Positions 7,400 to 16,315 of a DNA stretch of 64,000 bases are shown piece by piece. Position numbers and translations under genes: made by a program. The stretch comes from Cohnella xylanilytica. Its GTDB lineage: Bacteria; Bacillota; Bacilli; Paenibacillales; Paenibacillaceae. Below the pieces are notes generated by a model. That model did not search any database and was not told the DNA's origin. It was given only the letters and a program-made list of their open reading frames with translations. Where the stretch lies: contig NZ_JACJVR010000011.1 of the NCBI RefSeq assembly GCF_014212175.1, positions 19,020 through 83,019 of the forward strand, read 5' to 3'. The stretch's first letter is position 1. Every line of letters starts with the position of its first letter.

Positions 7400-9607
7400 A
7401 TGAGTCAGACGTTCGGGGATCGCATCTTCCGATGGATGGACGATCACTTCGTCGGACGCGAGTTCGAGCTGGAATACTTCCGGCAGCGGCTCGCGCAGCT
7501 CGACGAGAGAGACGAGAGAATTTTAAACGTATACGGAACGGCCGGCATGGGCAAAACCTATCTGCTCGAACGCTTCGCCCGGATCGCCGGCGAGCTCGGG
7601 GCGTTCTATGCCCGCGCGGACGTACGGGACGCTTTGAACCGGAGAGAGCGGCTGCTCTCCAGCCTGCTGGAGCAGATGGAGCCGACGCCGTCGACGCTTC
7701 CAATATCGTCGTCGCCGTCGCCGTCACTGTCGCTGTCGCCGCCGGAAGGCCTGCCGGCCTCCGCCCTCCAACTGCAGGAGAGATGCCTGCAAGCGCTGAA
7801 CCGAATCGCGGAGGGGCGGCGCGTCGTTCTCGCCTTCGACGGCTACGAGGAGATCGGCGGTCTCGATCACTGGCTGCGGACGTCGTTCCTGCCGGGCTTA
7901 AGCGGGAATGTGCTCGTCATGATCAGCGGCCGCTTCCCGCTGGAGGGGCCGTGGCGGCATACGCCCGCGTGGCGCAAGCTGATCGTCCGTCTGCCTCTCG
8001 CGGAGCTGAGCTACGGGGATATCCGGACGTATCTGCGCCAATGGGGCGTCGACGACGAGAAGGAGGCCGACGCCGTCTGGCTTCGGACGATGGGCCATCC
8101 GCTGGCGCTGTCCCTGCTGACGCCTGACAACCGGGAGACCGCGAATGCAGCGAATGCCCCGAATGCAGCGAATGCCCCGAATGCAGCGAATGCCCCGAAT
8201 GCAGCGAATTCCGCGAATGCCGCGAATGCCGCGAGCGCTTCGGCCGCCGCTGCCGCCGGTCGACTCCGGCCCCCGAATGCCGCCGCCGCGGAGGAGGAGG
8301 ACCCGCTGCAGGCGCTCCTGGACGACTGGCTGCGGGAGGCGCCCGACGACGAGCTGCGCCGCCTTCTCTTCGCCGCCTCGGCGGTGCGGACGTTCCATCA
8401 GGACCTCCTGTCCAAGCTGATGGGAGCGGAAGTTCCGTCTACGCTGTTCCAGCGGCTGACGGACCTGTCGTTCGTCTCCCGGACGGCCAACGGCTGGCAG
8501 CTGCAGGAGCTGGTGTGGGAGACGGTGAGGCGGCATTTCCGCGAGCGCATGCCGGACACGTACGCGGCGTACCGCGACCGGGCGGCGGAGCATTACCTGG
8601 CGAAGCTGGAGGAAGGGCTCGCGCAGGGAAGGGACATCGTCTGGGAGTTCGGCGAACTGCTCCGATACGCGGACAATCCCGTGCTGCGCGCGCATTACCG
8701 GCATGCGAGGACGTCCCGCAATTACCTGGAGCCGCTCGGCGAGGCGAATCTGGAAGAAGCGCAGGCCTACGTGAGACGGAGGCAGAAGCAGGAGGAATCG
8801 TGGAAGGTGCTCTGCTCGGATGCCGAATCCGGCGAGCTGTACCGGTTCGAGCTGTCCGCCGATCTCGGGAGAGCCCGGCTGAACCTGATCCCGCTCGGCG
8901 AGCTGGCGAAGACGGGGGAAGAATCGGTCCGGCTGCTGCGAAGCCCGGAAGGACGGGTCGTCGGCCTGTTCGCGATCGTTCCGGTGAACGGGAGGACGTA
9001 CGATTGGCTGTCCAAGTCCCCCGTCTCCCGGGCCTACATCGCCTCGCTAAGCGCGGAGGAACGCAGCCGGATCCGGACCTCATCCTCGGATACGGAGATT
9101 CGCTTCGTCTACGTGCTCGACGTGGAGAGCCTGGAGAGGGAAGAGCTGCGCTCCGACATCGTTCACGCGCTGCTCGAGCCGATACTGGCCGGACGGCTGC
9201 TGATCGAGTCGCCTCCTCCGCACGATTATTACCGTCTGGGGAAAACGAGTCTCGGCTTCGAGCCGCTGCCGGGCGCGGAGCATGCGGATTACGGCGGGGA
9301 CCGCCCGGCGACGACGTACGCGCTGGATACGAGAAGAGAGAAGCTCCGGGACCTGCTGCGCCGTATGGTCCGCGTTCCCGGCACGGCCGCCGCGCCGGCC
9401 CGCCCGAACGCGGTTCAAGGCCGGAACGAGCTGACGCCCAGGGAGCGGGAGGTGGCCGAGCTTCTGGTCCTCGGGCTGACGAACGCCGAGATCGCCGGCA
9501 AGATCTATGTCAGCGAAGCCGCCGTCAAGAAGCACGTCAACGCCATGCTGTCCAAGTACGGCTTGAAGAACCGCACGCAGCTGGCCAATCATCTTATCAA
9601 CTCCTGA
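7400..9607 (+). CDS. STAND-type ATPase / LuxR-family transcriptional activator
   Basis: The 735-residue protein has a MalT-like layout: an N-terminal NTPase with Walker A GTAGMGKTYLLERF (about residues 49-62) and Walker B VVLAFDGYEE (about 142), a long helical middle, and a C-terminal LuxR helix-turn-helix (ELTPREREVAELLVLGLTN...KKHVNAMLSKYGLKNRTQL). Such proteins bind an unknown effector, use ATP to oligomerise and activate target promoters. Two low-complexity stretches interrupt the NTPase region: a Ser/Pro run near residue 95-110 and an Ala-Asn-Pro repeat near 248-275 encoded by 18-bp tandem repeats. It is divergent from ilvB, and rpiA follows after 22 bp. Confidence 0.85.
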   Translation: MSQTFGDRIFRWMDDHFVGREFELEYFRQRLAQLDERDERILNVYGTAGMGKTYLLERFARIAGELGAFYARADVRDALNRRERLLSSLLEQMEPTPSTLPISSSPSPSLSLSPPEGLPASALQLQERCLQALNRIAEGRRVVLAFDGYEEIGGLDHWLRTSFLPGLSGNVLVMISGRFPLEGPWRHTPAWRKLIVRLPLAELSYGDIRTYLRQWGVDDEKEADAVWLRTMGHPLALSLLTPDNRETANAANAPNAANAPNAANAPNAANSANAANAASASAAAAAGRLRPPNAAAAEEEDPLQALLDDWLREAPDDELRRLLFAASAVRTFHQDLLSKLMGAEVPSTLFQRLTDLSFVSRTANGWQLQELVWETVRRHFRERMPDTYAAYRDRAAEHYLAKLEEGLAQGRDIVWEFGELLRYADNPVLRAHYRHARTSRNYLEPLGEANLEEAQAYVRRRQKQEESWKVLCSDAESGELYRFELSADLGRARLNLIPLGELAKTGEESVRLLRSPEGRVVGLFAIVPVNGRTYDWLSKSPVSRAYIASLSAEERSRIRTSSSDTEIRFVYVLDVESLEREELRSDIVHALLEPILAGRLLIESPPPHDYYRLGKTSLGFEPLPGAEHADYGGDRPATTYALDTRREKLRDLLRRMVRVPGTAAAPARPNAVQGRNELTPREREVAELLVLGLTNAEIAGKIYVSEAAVKKHVNAMLSKYGLKNRTQLANHLINS
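8143..8214 (+). repeat. in-frame 18-bp tandem repeat inside the LuxR-type gene
   Basis: The unit GAATGCAGCGAATGCCCC occurs three times exactly (8143-8196) and a fourth time with a changed end. A degenerate tail of GCGAATGCC units continues to about 8235. The length is a multiple of three, so copy-number change would lengthen or shorten an Ala/Asn/Pro linker without shifting the frame. Confidence 0.9.
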
Positions 9608-9629
9608 CCTGCGAGAGAGGGGCATACCC

Positions 9630-10307
9630 ATGAATGCCGATGATTTGAAAAGAATAGCGGCCGAGCGAGCGGTCGAATGGATCGAAGACGGAATGACGGT
9701 CGGATTGGGAACCGGCTCGACGGCCTATTGGGCCATACGCCGGATCGGGGAGAGGGTGAAGGAGGGCTTGTCCATTCGCGCCGCGGCCAGCTCGGTTCGC
9801 TCGGAGCGGCTCGCCGAGGAGCTGGGCATCCCGCTCGTTCCGCTCGAAGCGATCGGCCGCTTCGACGTGACGATCGACGGGGCGGACGAGGTGGACGACC
9901 GCCTGAACCTCATCAAGGGAGGCGGCGGCGCCCTGCTCCGGGAGAAAGTGCTCGCGGACGCCAGCGACCGCTTCATCGTCATCGTGGACGGGACGAAGCT
10001 GGTCGGCACGCTGGGCGCATTCCCGCTCCCGGTGGAGATCGTTCCGTTCGGAGCGAATCTGACGCTGAACCGGCTGAAGGAGCTCGGCGTAGACCCGATC
10101 GTCCGGGAGTCCGGCGGGGAACGCTACGTGACGGACAACGGCAACTGGATCGCCGACTGCCGGTTCGGGACGATCGACGATCCGAAGAGCCTGACCGTCC
10201 GGCTGAACCAGATTCCCGGAGTCGTGGACAACGGCTTGTTCGTCGGCATGACGTGGGCGGTCGTGGCGGCCGGAAGCGACGGCGGCGTCAAGGTTCTGAA
10301 GCCGTAA
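9630..10307 (+). CDS. rpiA: ribose-5-phosphate isomerase A
   Basis: The 225-residue enzyme interconverts ribose 5-phosphate and ribulose 5-phosphate in the pentose phosphate pathway. Characteristic motifs are GLGTGSTAYWAI (phosphate binding), FDVTIDGADEVDD (catalytic Asp and Glu region), LIKGGGGALLREK (with the catalytic base region), and the end GVVDNGLFVGM. Length and start are normal; the ribosome binding site GAGAGAGG precedes ATG 9630. It follows the LuxR-type activator closely and may be read from the same transcript. A terminator follows. Confidence 0.97.
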   Translation: MNADDLKRIAAERAVEWIEDGMTVGLGTGSTAYWAIRRIGERVKEGLSIRAAASSVRSERLAEELGIPLVPLEAIGRFDVTIDGADEVDDRLNLIKGGGGALLREKVLADASDRFIVIVDGTKLVGTLGAFPLPVEIVPFGANLTLNRLKELGVDPIVRESGGERYVTDNGNWIADCRFGTIDDPKSLTVRLNQIPGVVDNGLFVGMTWAVVAAGSDGGVKVLKP

Positions 10308-10314
10308 CGGATAG

Positions 10315-10359
10315 AAGGCCGCGGGCGGCGGAAGGCGCCCCGGCCTTTTGTCCTTTTTT
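10315..10359 (+). terminator. terminator after rpiA
   Basis: AAGGCCG paired with CGGCCTT, with an inner GGGCG/CGCCC stem, is followed by TTTTGTCCTTTTTT. It sits 8 bp after the rpiA stop. Confidence 0.8.
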
Positions 10360-10450
10360 GTCGAATTCGCTCGAAGATCGGGCTGACCGGAGTGAGGGAA
10401 CCGTGTAAAATGGGGGAAGACGCTTATTCGAACGGAGCCCCCGATTCCCC

Positions 10451-13400
10451 ATGCCGATGCCATTGAGAACGCTTAAATCCATCCTTCCGTCTTCGCTTCT
10501 GCTGCTCGTCGTCCTGCTCGTCTTCGCCTACTGGTTCTCCTTCAACCGGATAATCGCGTCCGACGCGCCGCGGGCGGAGAAGGGGGTCGTCGACCTGAGC
10601 GGCTGGAGCTGGACGGATCGGGGGATCGTTCCTCTGAACGGGCAATGGGAGTTCTACGGAGGCCAGCTGCTCGAGCCGGCGGACTTCGAGGACGGCACCG
10701 TAGAAGGCGAGATCGGAGCCGGGATCGGAGCCGGAGCCGGAGCCGGAGACGGCCGCCCCGTACGGACCGGGTACGCCGAGGTGCCGGGCCCTTGGGTCGC
10801 CGACGGCGAAGACGGGGACAAGAGCGAGAACGGGAAGTCCCCTTACGGCTATGGAACGTACCGGCTGCGGATTCGGCTGCCGGAGTCCGACTCTCATCGG
10901 ATCTACGGGATCGTCGTCAACAATATCAAGACGTCCCACCGTCTGTTCGCCGACGGGGAGCCGATCGGCGAAGGCGGCGTCCCCGGCGAGAGCAAGGCGG
11001 AGACGAAGGCCGTCAACCTGCCGTACTCCCGCTTCTTCCAGCAGAACGGCGGAACCGCGGAGATCGTTATCCAGGTCGCCAACTTCAGCTATGCCAAAGG
11101 CGGAATCACGCACCCCGTCTATCTCGGGGAACAAGCAAGGATCGTCTCCTACCGCGATTACTCGATCGCCCTCGACGCGATCGTCGGCTTGGCCCTCTTC
11201 ATCCTCGGCTGCTACTTCCTGGTCCTGTACCGGATGAGGCGGAGGGAGAAGCCCTGGCTCCTGTTCGGCCTCTCCTGCCTGGCCAATTCCGTCTACATCC
11301 TGACCCACGGAGACAAGCTGCTCGGACTGGCGTTCCCCGCTATTCCATACGAATGGTTTACGAAAACGCAGTTCCTCTCCGGCATTCTCTCGGAGTATTT
11401 CCTGCTTCGCTATACCCGGACCTCTTATTCCCGCCTGTCGCATAAGCGAATCGTGAGAGCGTTCGAATGGGAGCTCGCGGCCCGCTTCGCCGTCGTGCTG
11501 GCGGCGCCGGCCTCGGTCTATTCGAACGCGGACTGGGTCTATTATCTCCTCAGCTTCGCCCTGATGTTCTACGCGATGTACGTCATGGTCGCCGGAGCCG
11601 TCCGCAAGCTGGAAGGAGCCGCCCTTATGGCGATCAGCGCCCTGTTCCTTTTCCTGATCAACATGGGCTCTTATCTGTACAACGGCGGGGCGATGGAGGC
11701 TTACTTCATGCAGCCTCTGGCGTTCATGGGATTCATGTTCGCCCAGGTCGTCCTGCTCTCCAAGCGGTTCACGAACGCGTTCGCGACGGTGGAGCTGCTG
11801 TCCGAGAAGCTGAAGTCTCTCGACAAGCTGAAGGACGAGTTCCTGGCCAACACGTCCCACGAGCTGCGCACGCCCCTTCACGGCATGATCAACATCGCCG
11901 AGTCGCTGCTCGGAGGAGCGGCCGGGAAGCTGTCGCCGGGCCAGGAGGAGAACTTGTCCCTCATCGTCGCGTCGGGCAAGCGGATGGCGAACCTGGTGAA
12001 CGACATTCTGGACTTCTCGAAGCTCCGCAACGGGGAGATCGTTCTGCGGACGAGTCCGGTCGACGCGCGTCCGCTCGTGGGCGTCATCTTCGAGATGTTC
12101 CGCCATCTCGCCGGGAAGAAGCCGGTCCGGCTGGCGGATCGGCTTCCGGCCGACCTGCCTCCGGTGCTCGCCGACGAAGACCGGCTCACGCAGATTCTGT
12201 TCAACCTGATCGGCAACGCGCTCAAGTTCACGAAGGAAGGGGAGGTCGCCGTCTTCGCGCACGAGAAGAACGGCGTCGTCACGATCGGCGTGAAGGATAC
12301 CGGCATCGGAATCGCGAAGGACCGGCAGGAAGCGATCTTCGACTCGTTCGAGCAGGCGGACAGCGGCATCGCCTCGGAATACGGCGGAATGGGGATGGGG
12401 CTTAGCGTCACGAAGAGTCTGGTCGAGCTGCACGGAGGGCGAATCCGGGTCGAATCGGAGCCGGGAGCCGGGTCGGTCTTCTCGTTCACGCTCCCCGCGG
12501 CCGGGGGAGCGGCGGCTGCCGAAGCCGCGCGATCCGATCCCGGAGATATCGGGTTCGCGAAGCGGAAGGCCGTTCGGGCCGACTCCGGATCGGCAGCGGC
12601 GGCCTCCGCGTCTCGGCACGAGCCGTCCGCGCCGAAGGGGCGGGGATCGGAATTCACGATCCTGATCGCGGACGACGACGCCGCCAACCGGCAGGTGCTG
12701 CTGAACCTGCTGACGCTGGAAGGCTATTCCGTCGTCGCCGCGGCGGACGGAGCCGAAGCGCTCCGCCGGTTGGACGAGCGGCGGCCGTTCGACCTGCTCG
12801 TCGTCGACCTGATGATGCCCGGCCTGTCGGGCTACGACGTCTGCCGGGCGGTTCGCGGGAGGTATTCGCTGTCCGAGCTGCCGGTGCTGATCTTGACCGC
12901 GCGCAACCGGGCGGAGGACATGATCGCCGGCTTCGCGGCGGGCGCGAACGACTTCCTCGGCAAGCCCGTCGAAGCGGAGGAGCTGCGGGCCCGGGTGCGG
13001 ACGCTGCTCGGCATGAAGAAGTCGGCTGCCGACCTGATCCGGTCGGAGCTCGACTTCCTTCGGGCGCAGATCAAGCCGCACTTCCTGTTCAACACGATCA
13101 ACACCGTCATCTCGGTCAGCCACCGGAACGCGGAAGAAGCCCGGCAGCTGCTGACGAAGCTGGGTACGTTCCTTCGGGAGAGCTTCGACTTCGACAACGG
13201 GGAGCAGCGGGTTCCGCTGCATAGGGAGCTGGACCTCGTGCGCGCATATCTGTTCATCGAGCAGGCCCGGTTCGGCGAACGGCTCCGCGTGGAGTACGCC
13301 GTCGACGAGGAGGCGGACGCCGAGATTCCGCCGCTGATCCTGCAGCCGATCGTGGAGAACGCGGTCCGTCACGGCGTCACGAAGCGGCCCGAGGGCGGCA

Positions 13401-13744
13401 CCGTCCGGATCGTCGCCCGCCGGGCCGAAGAAGGCGGCCTCGTGCTCGTCGTCGAGGACGACGGGCCCGGCATGGAAGCGGGCGCCTGGGCGGCGGCCTC
13501 GGCCGAATCGCGCATCGCCACGGGCGAATCGCTTATCGCCGCAGCCGAATCGCGCGCCGGCCGCCGCGGCTCGGACTCCGCGGACGCGCGGCAAGTCGCG
13601 GACGCGCGCTCCGCCGGCCGAACCCGCCAAGGGGTCGGGCTGGCCAACATCGACCGGCGCCTTCGGACCTTGTACGGAACCGGGCTCGACATCGCGAGCG
13701 CGCCGGGCGAAGGGACGCGGGTGACGATCCGCATCCCCGGCTGA
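10451..13744 (+). CDS. hybrid sensor kinase: 7TMR-DISM, HisKA/HATPase, receiver, second HisKA_LytS-type kinase
   Basis: The 1097-residue membrane protein has a first transmembrane helix (about 11-30) and an extracytoplasmic jelly-roll-like 7TMR-DISM sensor domain (about 35-230). A seven-helix membrane bundle (about 235-435) is followed by HisKA with SHELRTPLHG (His near 470), HATPase, and a receiver domain starting ILIADDDAANRQ (about 737) with the phospho-acceptor in LLVVDLMMPG. At the C-terminus is a second, LytS/YesM-type kinase module (IKPHFLFNTIN near 876, then NAVRHG and GxG boxes). Two kinase cores joined by a receiver suggest an internal phosphorelay. A Gly-Ala repeat lies at about residues 88-100, and an Ala/Ser/Arg-rich insertion splits the second ATPase. 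No partner response regulator is adjacent. Confidence 0.9.
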   Translation: MPMPLRTLKSILPSSLLLLVVLLVFAYWFSFNRIIASDAPRAEKGVVDLSGWSWTDRGIVPLNGQWEFYGGQLLEPADFEDGTVEGEIGAGIGAGAGAGDGRPVRTGYAEVPGPWVADGEDGDKSENGKSPYGYGTYRLRIRLPESDSHRIYGIVVNNIKTSHRLFADGEPIGEGGVPGESKAETKAVNLPYSRFFQQNGGTAEIVIQVANFSYAKGGITHPVYLGEQARIVSYRDYSIALDAIVGLALFILGCYFLVLYRMRRREKPWLLFGLSCLANSVYILTHGDKLLGLAFPAIPYEWFTKTQFLSGILSEYFLLRYTRTSYSRLSHKRIVRAFEWELAARFAVVLAAPASVYSNADWVYYLLSFALMFYAMYVMVAGAVRKLEGAALMAISALFLFLINMGSYLYNGGAMEAYFMQPLAFMGFMFAQVVLLSKRFTNAFATVELLSEKLKSLDKLKDEFLANTSHELRTPLHGMINIAESLLGGAAGKLSPGQEENLSLIVASGKRMANLVNDILDFSKLRNGEIVLRTSPVDARPLVGVIFEMFRHLAGKKPVRLADRLPADLPPVLADEDRLTQILFNLIGNALKFTKEGEVAVFAHEKNGVVTIGVKDTGIGIAKDRQEAIFDSFEQADSGIASEYGGMGMGLSVTKSLVELHGGRIRVESEPGAGSVFSFTLPAAGGAAAAEAARSDPGDIGFAKRKAVRADSGSAAAASASRHEPSAPKGRGSEFTILIADDDAANRQVLLNLLTLEGYSVVAAADGAEALRRLDERRPFDLLVVDLMMPGLSGYDVCRAVRGRYSLSELPVLILTARNRAEDMIAGFAAGANDFLGKPVEAEELRARVRTLLGMKKSAADLIRSELDFLRAQIKPHFLFNTINTVISVSHRNAEEARQLLTKLGTFLRESFDFDNGEQRVPLHRELDLVRAYLFIEQARFGERLRVEYAVDEEADAEIPPLILQPIVENAVRHGVTKRPEGGTVRIVARRAEEGGLVLVVEDDGPGMEAGAWAAASAESRIATGESLIAAAESRAGRRGSDSADARQVADARSAGRTRQGVGLANIDRRLRTLYGTGLDIASAPGEGTRVTIRIPG

Positions 13745-13749
13745 GCGCC

Positions 13750-14562
13750 TTACAGCGGCAAGTCCCGGCGGCGGAACGAGACGATCGCGGCGGCGAACCC
13801 GGCGAGACCGATCAAGAGCAGCAGCGCCGCCTGCCATAAGACGTCGTCCCGGCCAAGGACGATCTCGCTCGGACGGAACAGCGAGAAGAGCGAGAAATAC
13901 CGCAGCCAATCGATGCTTTCCCCGATTTTCCCCAGCAGGTCGAGGGAGAACATGCCGAACGTGATCGCGCCGGAGATGCCGAGCGCCCGCTTCTCGTCGT
14001 TCGACAGCGCGGAGACGAGGAAGGAGACGCCCGCGATCGCGAAGAACAGCAGGAACGCCATGACGTTGAGCAGGGCGAACCGGGAAGCGTCGAACTCGAA
14101 CCGGTCGCCGATGAACCAGGCGTAGCCGAGAAATCCGGCGCCGGTCGTCACGGCCAAAATGAAGAAGAGACCGCACGTCAGGACGAGCGCCTGCGTGAAG
14201 GCGATCCGGCCGCGAGTCGTCGGCGTCGACAGCAGGTAGGCCATCGAGCCTTGATCGACGAGCTTGGCCATGAGCTGCGTCGACAGCATCAGGCTGAAGA
14301 TCGAGAGCAGCAGCGGGAGGATTAGTCCGTAGTATTCGCCGGAGATGAACGACTCCATGCTGCCGAAGCCTCCCTGGAAGCCGAACGCGTTCGTGACGCC
14401 GGAGGGCAGCGCTTCGACCAGGTCGTTCAGCGCCTTGGAATTGTCGGCGATGCCGGGATACAGCCAAATCATGAACAAGATATAGAAGGCGGAACCGAAG
14501 GCGTAGTTGGAGAAGCCCTTCAGGTTAACCTTCAGCATCTGCCGGAATAGAGGAGCATTCAT
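13750..14562 (-). CDS. ABC-2 type transporter permease
   Basis: The 270-residue integral membrane protein has about six hydrophobic segments: an N-terminal anchor (NYAFGSAFYILFMIWLYPGI), then YYGLILPLLLSIFSLMLS, VLTCGLFFILAVTTGAGFLG, LLNVMAFLLFFAIAGVSFLV and a last one near the C-terminus. A large extracytoplasmic loop follows the first helix. The start codon overlaps the stop of the ATPase gene by 4 bp (ATGA), so the two form one transporter. The family exports lipids, antibiotics or peptides; the substrate is unknown. It converges with the hybrid kinase gene with only 5 bp between stops and no terminator visible. Confidence 0.88.
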   Translation of the reverse strand: MNAPLFRQMLKVNLKGFSNYAFGSAFYILFMIWLYPGIADNSKALNDLVEALPSGVTNAFGFQGGFGSMESFISGEYYGLILPLLLSIFSLMLSTQLMAKLVDQGSMAYLLSTPTTRGRIAFTQALVLTCGLFFILAVTTGAGFLGYAWFIGDRFEFDASRFALLNVMAFLLFFAIAGVSFLVSALSNDEKRALGISGAITFGMFSLDLLGKIGESIDWLRYFSLFSLFRPSEIVLGRDDVLWQAALLLLIGLAGFAAAIVSFRRRDLPL

Positions 14563-15449
14563 GGCCGATTCCCCTTCCTGTCGTAGAAATGCATGAACAC
14601 GTCCTCCAGGTTCTGCGCGGCGACGTCCAGGCTGCGGACCGGATACTTCGCCGTCTCCCGGAGCCAGGAGTCGTAATCGCCCTGCACCGCGACGACGACC
14701 CGGCTGCCGTCCCGGCTCTCCGCCCGGATTCCCTCCGTCTCCGCGAACTTCTCCGCGTCGCCCGCGTGTTCGAAAATAATCTCGACCAGCTTCCTCTGCA
14801 TCGACTGCAGCTCATGGATGTCGTTCACGGCGACGAGCCTGCCGTCCTTGATGATGGCGGCCCGGTCGCACGTGCGCTCGATCTCGGGGAAGCTGTGGGA
14901 GGACATGAGGAACGTCGTCCCCTTCGCCTTCTCCTCGAGCACGAGCTCGATGAACGTCCTCTGCATAAGCGGATCGAGTCCGGACGTCGGCTCGTCGAGA
15001 AGAATGAGCTCGGGGTCGTGCATAAACGCGGCGACGATGCCGACCTTCTGCTTCATCCCCTTGGACATCTTCCGGATCGGCGTGTTCGCGTCGAACTGCA
15101 GGCGTTCGATCAGGCGCTCGCGCTTCGCCCGGCTGTCCTTCCGCTGCATGGAAGCGAGGAAGTCGAGGAACGCCCGGCCCGTCATCCCTTCGATGAACGC
15201 GATCTCCCCCGGCAAGTAGCCGACGAGCTTCTGAACTTCGCCTTGCTTCTCCCAGGCGTCCAGGCCGCCGATCGTCACGCGCCCCCGGTCCGGCTTCATG
15301 AAGCCCATGATGTGGCGGATCGTCGTCGACTTGCCCGCTCCGTTCGGGCCCAGGAAGCCGAATACCTCTCCCCGTTCCACCCGGAACGACACGTCCGAGA
15401 TCCCTCTGCCATTGGAGAAAATCTTCGTCAGCCCATCGACGCTCAACAT
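14559..15449 (-). CDS. ABC transporter ATP-binding protein
   Basis: The 296-residue ATPase powers the ABC-2 permease next to it. Motifs: Walker A GPNGAGKST (about residue 37), signature MSKGMKQK (KMSKGMKQKVGI), Walker B LILLDEPTSGLDP, and the switch histidine in SSHSF. The start is taken at ATG 15449 (MLSVDGLTKIF) because AGGAGAGGTGG lies about 9 nt upstream; an in-frame extension to 15539 would run through the divergent promoter region. A degenerate C-terminal domain follows the ATPase core. The divergent TetR gene probably controls it, a common arrangement for drug-efflux ABC-2 systems. Confidence 0.92.
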   Translation of the reverse strand: MLSVDGLTKIFSNGRGISDVSFRVERGEVFGFLGPNGAGKSTTIRHIMGFMKPDRGRVTIGGLDAWEKQGEVQKLVGYLPGEIAFIEGMTGRAFLDFLASMQRKDSRAKRERLIERLQFDANTPIRKMSKGMKQKVGIVAAFMHDPELILLDEPTSGLDPLMQRTFIELVLEEKAKGTTFLMSSHSFPEIERTCDRAAIIKDGRLVAVNDIHELQSMQRKLVEIIFEHAGDAEKFAETEGIRAESRDGSRVVVAVQGDYDSWLRETAKYPVRSLDVAAQNLEDVFMHFYDRKGNRP

Positions 15450-15609
15450 AGGTTCGGGCCACCTCTCCTGCATAGTTATGAAATATATATACCGAACGAT
15501 TTCATGAATTATGATAGATCGGGCGTCATCAGCCGTCAATAGGTTGTGAAATATTTATGTGTTATAATTTCATTATTGAAGCCAAGCGGAACTGGATGAA
15601 GGAGGACGC
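15450..15609. promoter_or_regulatory. divergent promoter/operator region between ABC exporter and TetR gene
   Basis: This AT-rich 160-bp gap holds GAAAT...ATTTC type inverted repeats (for example GAAATATTTATG...TATAATTTC at 15548-15571) and a -10-like TATAAT at 15563-15568 for the TetR gene. TetR proteins usually bind such palindromes to repress both directions. The exact operator is not fixed by sequence alone. Confidence 0.5.
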
Positions 15610-16206
15610 ATGAACGGATTCGCGAAGAGGGCGGAGTTGATCCGGGAGAAGATCAAGAAGACCGTGCTGGAGATGCTGAAGACGTGGGAGCCGCGGAAAA
15701 TCCGCATCGCCGACATCGCCGCCGAGGCGCGCGTGTCGCAGGTGACGATCTACAATTACTTCGGCAGCAAGGAGTCGCTGCTGCGCGAGGCGTTCAAGGA
15801 TTACATGGAGAAGTCCTTCGCCGACTTCGAAGCGTTCATAGCCACGGGACCGACGATGAAGGAGATCGTGCAGTACTCGCTTTTCTACGACAAAGAAGCG
15901 ATCCATGCCTATTCGCCGGACTTCTTCCGGGAGTTCCTCGTCGACGACCGCGAGATGTACGAGTATATGGAGCGGATCTACCGCGATCGGGCGATGCCGC
16001 TCGTCGTACGGTTCATCGAAGAGGGCAAGAAGAGGGGCGAGATCTCTTCGAAGCTGTCTACTCCGACGCTTGTGATGTATTTCAACATGTTCAAGGATCA
16101 GTCGAAGACGATTCTGGACATGGCGCAGCAGAGCGGCGACCCGGAAGCCTTCGTGGAGGAGATCATCCGGTTGTTCTATTACGGCGTGTGCGGGGAGGAT
16201 CGGTAG
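15610..16206 (+). CDS. TetR/AcrR-family transcriptional regulator
   Basis: The 198-residue protein has the TetR helix-turn-helix at about residues 30-65 (IRIADIAAEARVSQVTIYNYFGSK is the recognisable core, with the YNYFGSKE signature) and a ligand-binding helical C-terminal domain. ATG 15610 follows GAAGGAGG. It is divergent from the ABC-2 exporter genes, so it probably represses them and itself until a ligand binds. The 3' end is followed by 109 bp without a gene before the next kinase gene. Confidence 0.92.
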   Translation: MNGFAKRAELIREKIKKTVLEMLKTWEPRKIRIADIAAEARVSQVTIYNYFGSKESLLREAFKDYMEKSFADFEAFIATGPTMKEIVQYSLFYDKEAIHAYSPDFFREFLVDDREMYEYMERIYRDRAMPLVVRFIEEGKKRGEISSKLSTPTLVMYFNMFKDQSKTILDMAQQSGDPEAFVEEIIRLFYYGVCGEDR

Positions 16207-16315
16207 CCGCGGTCCGGCTGGCGGCAGGGGATGAGGGCGTCCTTGTCGAAAAAAAGAGAGGACGAAGCCGACGTCAGACGGACGCCGGCGACAATTCAAT
16301 CTCCGGAGGCTCCCG

